DNA from: Minisyncoccota bacterium
Lineage (GTDB): Bacteria > Patescibacteriota > Minisyncoccia > UBA6257 > JAKLIH01
Direction: 5' to 3'
Length of the DNA: 8,515 nt
Assembly (NCBI GenBank): GCA_028702045.1
Contig: JAQVPP010000021.1
Coordinates: forward strand, 1-8,515
How positions within the stretch are numbered: the first letter of the stretch is position 1; the number at the start of each line of letters is the position of its first letter. The notes under the pieces are model-generated. The model did no database searches, had not been told where the DNA came from, and saw nothing but the letters and a program-made list of their open reading frames with translations. Below are positions 6,746 through 8,515 of the stretch, piece after piece. The position numbers and the translations under genes were made by a program.

Positions 6746-6751
6746 AAAGGG
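6746..6751 (+). promoter_or_regulatory. Shine-Dalgarno-like site of dnaN
   Basis: AAAGGG lies 4 nt before the ATG at 6756. It is the clearest ribosome-binding site in the window; most other starts have none. The spacing is slightly short. Confidence 0.5.
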
Positions 6752-6755
6752 TAAT

Positions 6756-7868
6756 ATGAAATTTACTTGTTTAAAAGATATTTTAAAAAAATCTTTAAAT
6801 GTTTGTTCTACTGTTTCTATTAAAAGTGACTTAGAGATTTTAAATAATGTTTTATTATCTGTAAAAGGAAACAAGATGATAATTAAAGCTACAGATCTAG
6901 AAGTAGGTATTAATTATACTATAGAAGGAAAAGGGGAGAAGGATGGTGATGTGGTAGCTAGTGCCAAGATATTAATTGATTTATTAAATAATATAAAAGA
7001 AGATAAGATTCATTTAGAAGTAAAAGACAATTGTTTGACTTTGAAAAATGATAATGGAGAGTATAATATACAAATAGCTAATATAGAAGAATATCCAGAC
7101 ATTCCTTCTATAGAATCAGAGCAGTATATTAGTATGAGTATTATGGATTTGGAGATTTGTTTAAATCAAGTAGTGAAGAGTGTTGGTGATGTATTAGGAA
7201 AAGAAGAACTAAATAGTATATACATATATAATAAGGAGGATAATTTGATTTTTGTCTCTACTGATACATTCAGATTAAGTGAGAGAAAATTAAATAAAAA
7301 TCAATTCTCTGTAAATATTAATGAAGAAATAGGATGTATAGTACCTATTAAGAGTGTGCACAGTGTTTTAAAAGTAATAGGTAGTTTGGATGATAAAGAA
7401 AGTGAGTGTAAGATATATATTAATTCTAATCAGATTTATTTTGATTTTAGTAATGTTAATTTGATATCAAAATTAATTGAAGGTACATATTTGAAATATT
7501 CTTCTATTATTCCAAGCAGTTTTGATGTGAAAATTAATTTGAAAAAAGATGATTTGGTTAGTGCTGTAAAAACTACATCTGTTTTTTCTACTAAAATAAA
7601 AGATTTATTTTTTGAAGTTAATTCACAGAATAACATGCTTGTTTTAAAAGGATTAGACACATCTAAAGGATCTGGTAGTAATACCTTAAAGTGTTCTGTA
7701 GAAGGAGTTGATTTGAAAATTGCTTTTAATTATCCATACCTACTTGATGGACTAGAGTCTATCAAGGATGAAGAGATTTTTATAGGGTTAAATAAAGATA
7801 GACCTGGACTTATTAAAAGTCTAAATAAGGATGACTATATATATATTATAGCTCCATTAAAGTTATAG
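6756..7868 (+). CDS. dnaN: DNA polymerase III beta subunit (sliding clamp)
   Basis: A 370-residue protein, the normal length of the ring-forming beta clamp that tethers DNA polymerase III to DNA. It shows the three repeated clamp domains: about 1-118 (starting MKFTCLKDILKKSLNVCSTV, with NNVLLSVKGNKMIIKATDLE), about 127-245 (VGDVLGKEELNSIYIY, VSTDTFRLSERKL), and about 246-370. The C-terminus YIIAPLKL corresponds to the family's Y-[VI]-[IM]-P-[ML]-[RK]-L tail beside the hydrophobic partner-binding pocket. The start at 6756 is supported by AAAGGG upstream and by alignment of the first residues. The gene contains no Trp codons of either kind. It ends with UAG and is followed after 1 nt by the next gene. 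Location next to oriC and dnaA fits. Confidence 0.96.
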   Translation: MKFTCLKDILKKSLNVCSTVSIKSDLEILNNVLLSVKGNKMIIKATDLEVGINYTIEGKGEKDGDVVASAKILIDLLNNIKEDKIHLEVKDNCLTLKNDNGEYNIQIANIEEYPDIPSIESEQYISMSIMDLEICLNQVVKSVGDVLGKEELNSIYIYNKEDNLIFVSTDTFRLSERKLNKNQFSVNINEEIGCIVPIKSVHSVLKVIGSLDDKESECKIYINSNQIYFDFSNVNLISKLIEGTYLKYSSIIPSSFDVKINLKKDDLVSAVKTTSVFSTKIKDLFFEVNSQNNMLVLKGLDTSKGSGSNTLKCSVEGVDLKIAFNYPYLLDGLESIKDEEIFIGLNKDRPGLIKSLNKDDYIYIIAPLKL

Positions 7869-7869
7869 C

Positions 7870-8163
7870 ATGAAGGGATTAATTTCTTTTAAAAAAATAT
7901 TAGAAAGTAAGTTTCAGGATGCAGGGTTTAAGAAATCTTTTGATAAGGTTTGTGTGAAAGATTGTGTTTTTGATTTTTTTAAAGAAGTTGATTTGGTTGA
8001 GTATATCAGTGATGTACAGATTAGAGATGAGAATATTGTTATCTCTTCTACTAACTCACTAGTTTCTAATAAGATTAATACTTTAAAAGAAGAAATTAAA
8101 ACTTTTTTAAAAAAACAAGGGAATAGTGTTGACTATGTAATTAAGGTGAAAAATGTTTTTTAA
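7870..8163 (+). CDS. DUF721/DciA-like small protein, possible helicase-loading factor
   Basis: A 97-residue protein starting 1 nt after the dnaN stop, so almost certainly co-translated with it. The second half reads VEYISDVQIRDENIVISS, then TNSLVSNKINTLKEEI, then a strand VDYVIKVKNV. This is the strand / 'L.V...ns...el...k..i...lN....' / strand order of DUF721, the DciA domain. DciA interacts with the DnaB helicase in bacteria lacking DnaC/DnaI loaders and is often encoded near dnaN/recF/gyrB. The family's usual Trp in the conserved segment is not present, and the similarity is judged by eye, so the assignment is tentative. It could instead be a lineage-specific protein. recF does not follow dnaN here. 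The stop is UAA. Confidence 0.5.
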   Translation: MKGLISFKKILESKFQDAGFKKSFDKVCVKDCVFDFFKEVDLVEYISDVQIRDENIVISSTNSLVSNKINTLKEEIKTFLKKQGNSVDYVIKVKNVF

Positions 8164-8172
8164 TTTTTTTCC

Positions 8173-8200
8173 TTTACAAAACTTTTTTTTCTGATATACT
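8173..8200 (+). promoter_or_regulatory. Predicted sigma70-like promoter of the pilin gene
   Basis: TTTACA (8173-8178, 5/6 to TTGACA), a 16-bp spacer and an extended -10, TG-A-TATACT (-10 at 8195-8200), predict a start near 8207. That leaves a leader of about 17 nt to the ATG at 8224, with no Shine-Dalgarno. This is the best promoter match in the window, suggesting independent and possibly strong expression of the pilin. Confidence 0.7.
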
Positions 8201-8223
8201 TAATATATATTTAACTAATAAAA

Positions 8224-8515
8224 ATGAATAAAACTTTTTTAAAAAAATTAAACTCATTCACCCTAGTAGAACTAATGATAGTAATAGCAGTACTAGCAAT
8301 TCTAGCAGCTATTATTCTTTTTGCATTAAATCCAATTAATGTACTTAACAAAGCTAGAGATTCAAAAAGAATCAGTGATATCAACAGTATATACAAGAGT
8401 ATTTCTTTTTTAGAAGCAAATGAATATATACAGGACTATGGTAGTAGTACTACTGTATATATATCACTTCTTGATAGTACAAGTTCAACTTGTTCTAGTT
8501 ATACTTTACCTACAC
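8224..8515 (+). CDS. Type IV pilin / pseudopilin (PulG-like), 3' end outside window
   Basis: The first 97 residues of a prepilin are visible. A short basic leader (MNKTFLKKLNS) precedes FTLVELMIVIAVLAILAAIILFALNP, the class III prepilin motif followed by the long hydrophobic alpha1 helix. The +5 Glu (E16) needed for assembly is present. The residue at -1 is Ser (TCA) instead of the usual Gly, which prepilin peptidases sometimes accept. After the helix, ARDSKRISDINSIYKSI matches the alpha1-C region of PulG-like pilins common in CPR genomes. The product would be cleaved by PilD and assembled into a surface pilus used for attachment, motility or DNA uptake. Codon choice (CTA, GTA, GCA, TTC, ACC) differs visibly from dnaN and dnaA (TTA, GTT, TTT). 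Function beyond pilin is unknown because the gene is cut by the window end. Confidence 0.85.
   Translation, partial: MNKTFLKKLNSFTLVELMIVIAVLAILAAIILFALNPINVLNKARDSKRISDINSIYKSISFLEANEYIQDYGSSTTVYISLLDSTSSTCSSYTLPT

Larger units (their letters stand above)
6528..6755 (+). other. oriC: Putative chromosomal origin oriC (dnaA-dnaN intergenic region)
   Basis: This 228-nt non-coding stretch holds a DnaA-box pair at its left end (6529-6548), a T-rich centre, an AT-rich inverted repeat (6649-6677), a tandem DnaA-box pair (6694-6710), a short C-containing spacer (AACC), and then an almost pure A/T stretch with TAA/TAG trinucleotides up to the dnaN ribosome-binding site. The location between dnaA and dnaN, the perfect boxes pointing toward each other from both ends, and the AT-rich unwinding-like element fit a bacterial oriC. 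No ORF or RNA gene is apparent. Confidence 0.8.

Noticed and set aside
8140..8172. Intrinsic terminator after the DciA-like gene
   Set aside because: There is a T-rich run but only an A5/T5 pairing with a 2-nt loop and no G:C stem, so it is not a credible terminator.
1..8515. A Mollicutes (Mycoplasma-like) genome, which would explain UGA = Trp
   Set aside because: The low GC and code fit, but the CPR-style TraC/VirB4/pilin-peptidase cluster, a peptidoglycan-peptidase-like domain and a PulG-like prepilin do not suit wall-less Mollicutes. This remains an inference without rRNA.
1..8515. tRNA, rRNA, CRISPR array or insertion sequence
   Set aside because: No cloverleaf-like, rRNA-like, regularly spaced repeat or transposase signal was seen on either strand. 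In particular the expected tRNA-Trp(UCA) is not in this window.

Overview
The window looks like the chromosomal replication-origin region of a very AT-rich bacterium of the Candidate Phyla Radiation (Patescibacteria) type. The gene order (rpmH-rnpA-yidC-jag to the left, dnaA-oriC-dnaN to the right) is common to many bacteria. The short YidC, the short Jag with only KH and R3H domains, the CPR-style TraC-like/VirB4 cluster and the PulG-like prepilin point to CPR rather than Mollicutes. Lineage is an inference; no rRNA is present to confirm it.

The most striking property is the genetic code. Eight in-frame UGA codons interrupt five otherwise intact genes (virB4 x2, the small membrane protein x1, jag x1, yidC x2, dnaA x2). 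Those in virB4 (DEA-W-YLL), yidC (LY-W-AVFN, RLLL-W-P) and dnaA (N-terminal W, KG-W-LEKNY) fall where the family normally has tryptophan. All eleven complete gene ends use UAA (9) or UAG (2), never UGA. This is UGA = Trp (table-4 type), not the UGA = Gly code (table 25) known from Gracilibacteria/Absconditabacteria. Standard-code ORF calling breaks these genes, so coordinates here are given with UGA read as Trp.

Layout. (1) Positions 1-3319, + strand: a tight type IV secretion-like cluster: the C-terminal end of a TraC-like protein, a VirB4 ATPase, a membrane/coiled-coil protein, and a secreted VirB2/TrbC-like membrane protein fused to a putative zinc peptidase (LAS/M15-like) domain. A strong hairpin terminator follows. 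(2) Positions 3359-4996, - strand: rpmH, rnpA, yidC, jag, packed with 0-4 nt gaps or a 1-nt overlap. (3) Positions 4997-5132: back-to-back sigma70-like promoters for rpmH and dnaA with one perfect DnaA box between their -35 elements. (4) dnaA, then a 228-nt non-coding region holding DnaA boxes at both ends and a run of TAA/TAG trinucleotides, i.e. a likely oriC with a basal unwinding module directly before dnaN. (5) dnaN, then a small DUF721/DciA-like gene that may link clamp and helicase loading. (6) A new promoter and the start of a type IV (pseudo)pilin gene, cut by the window end.

The origin-proximal genes form a compact replication/ribosome/membrane-insertion core (DnaA, beta clamp, possible helicase loader, L34, RNase P protein, YidC, Jag). 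The flanking left cluster and right pilin gene encode cell-surface machinery, probably for DNA or protein transfer or contact with other cells.
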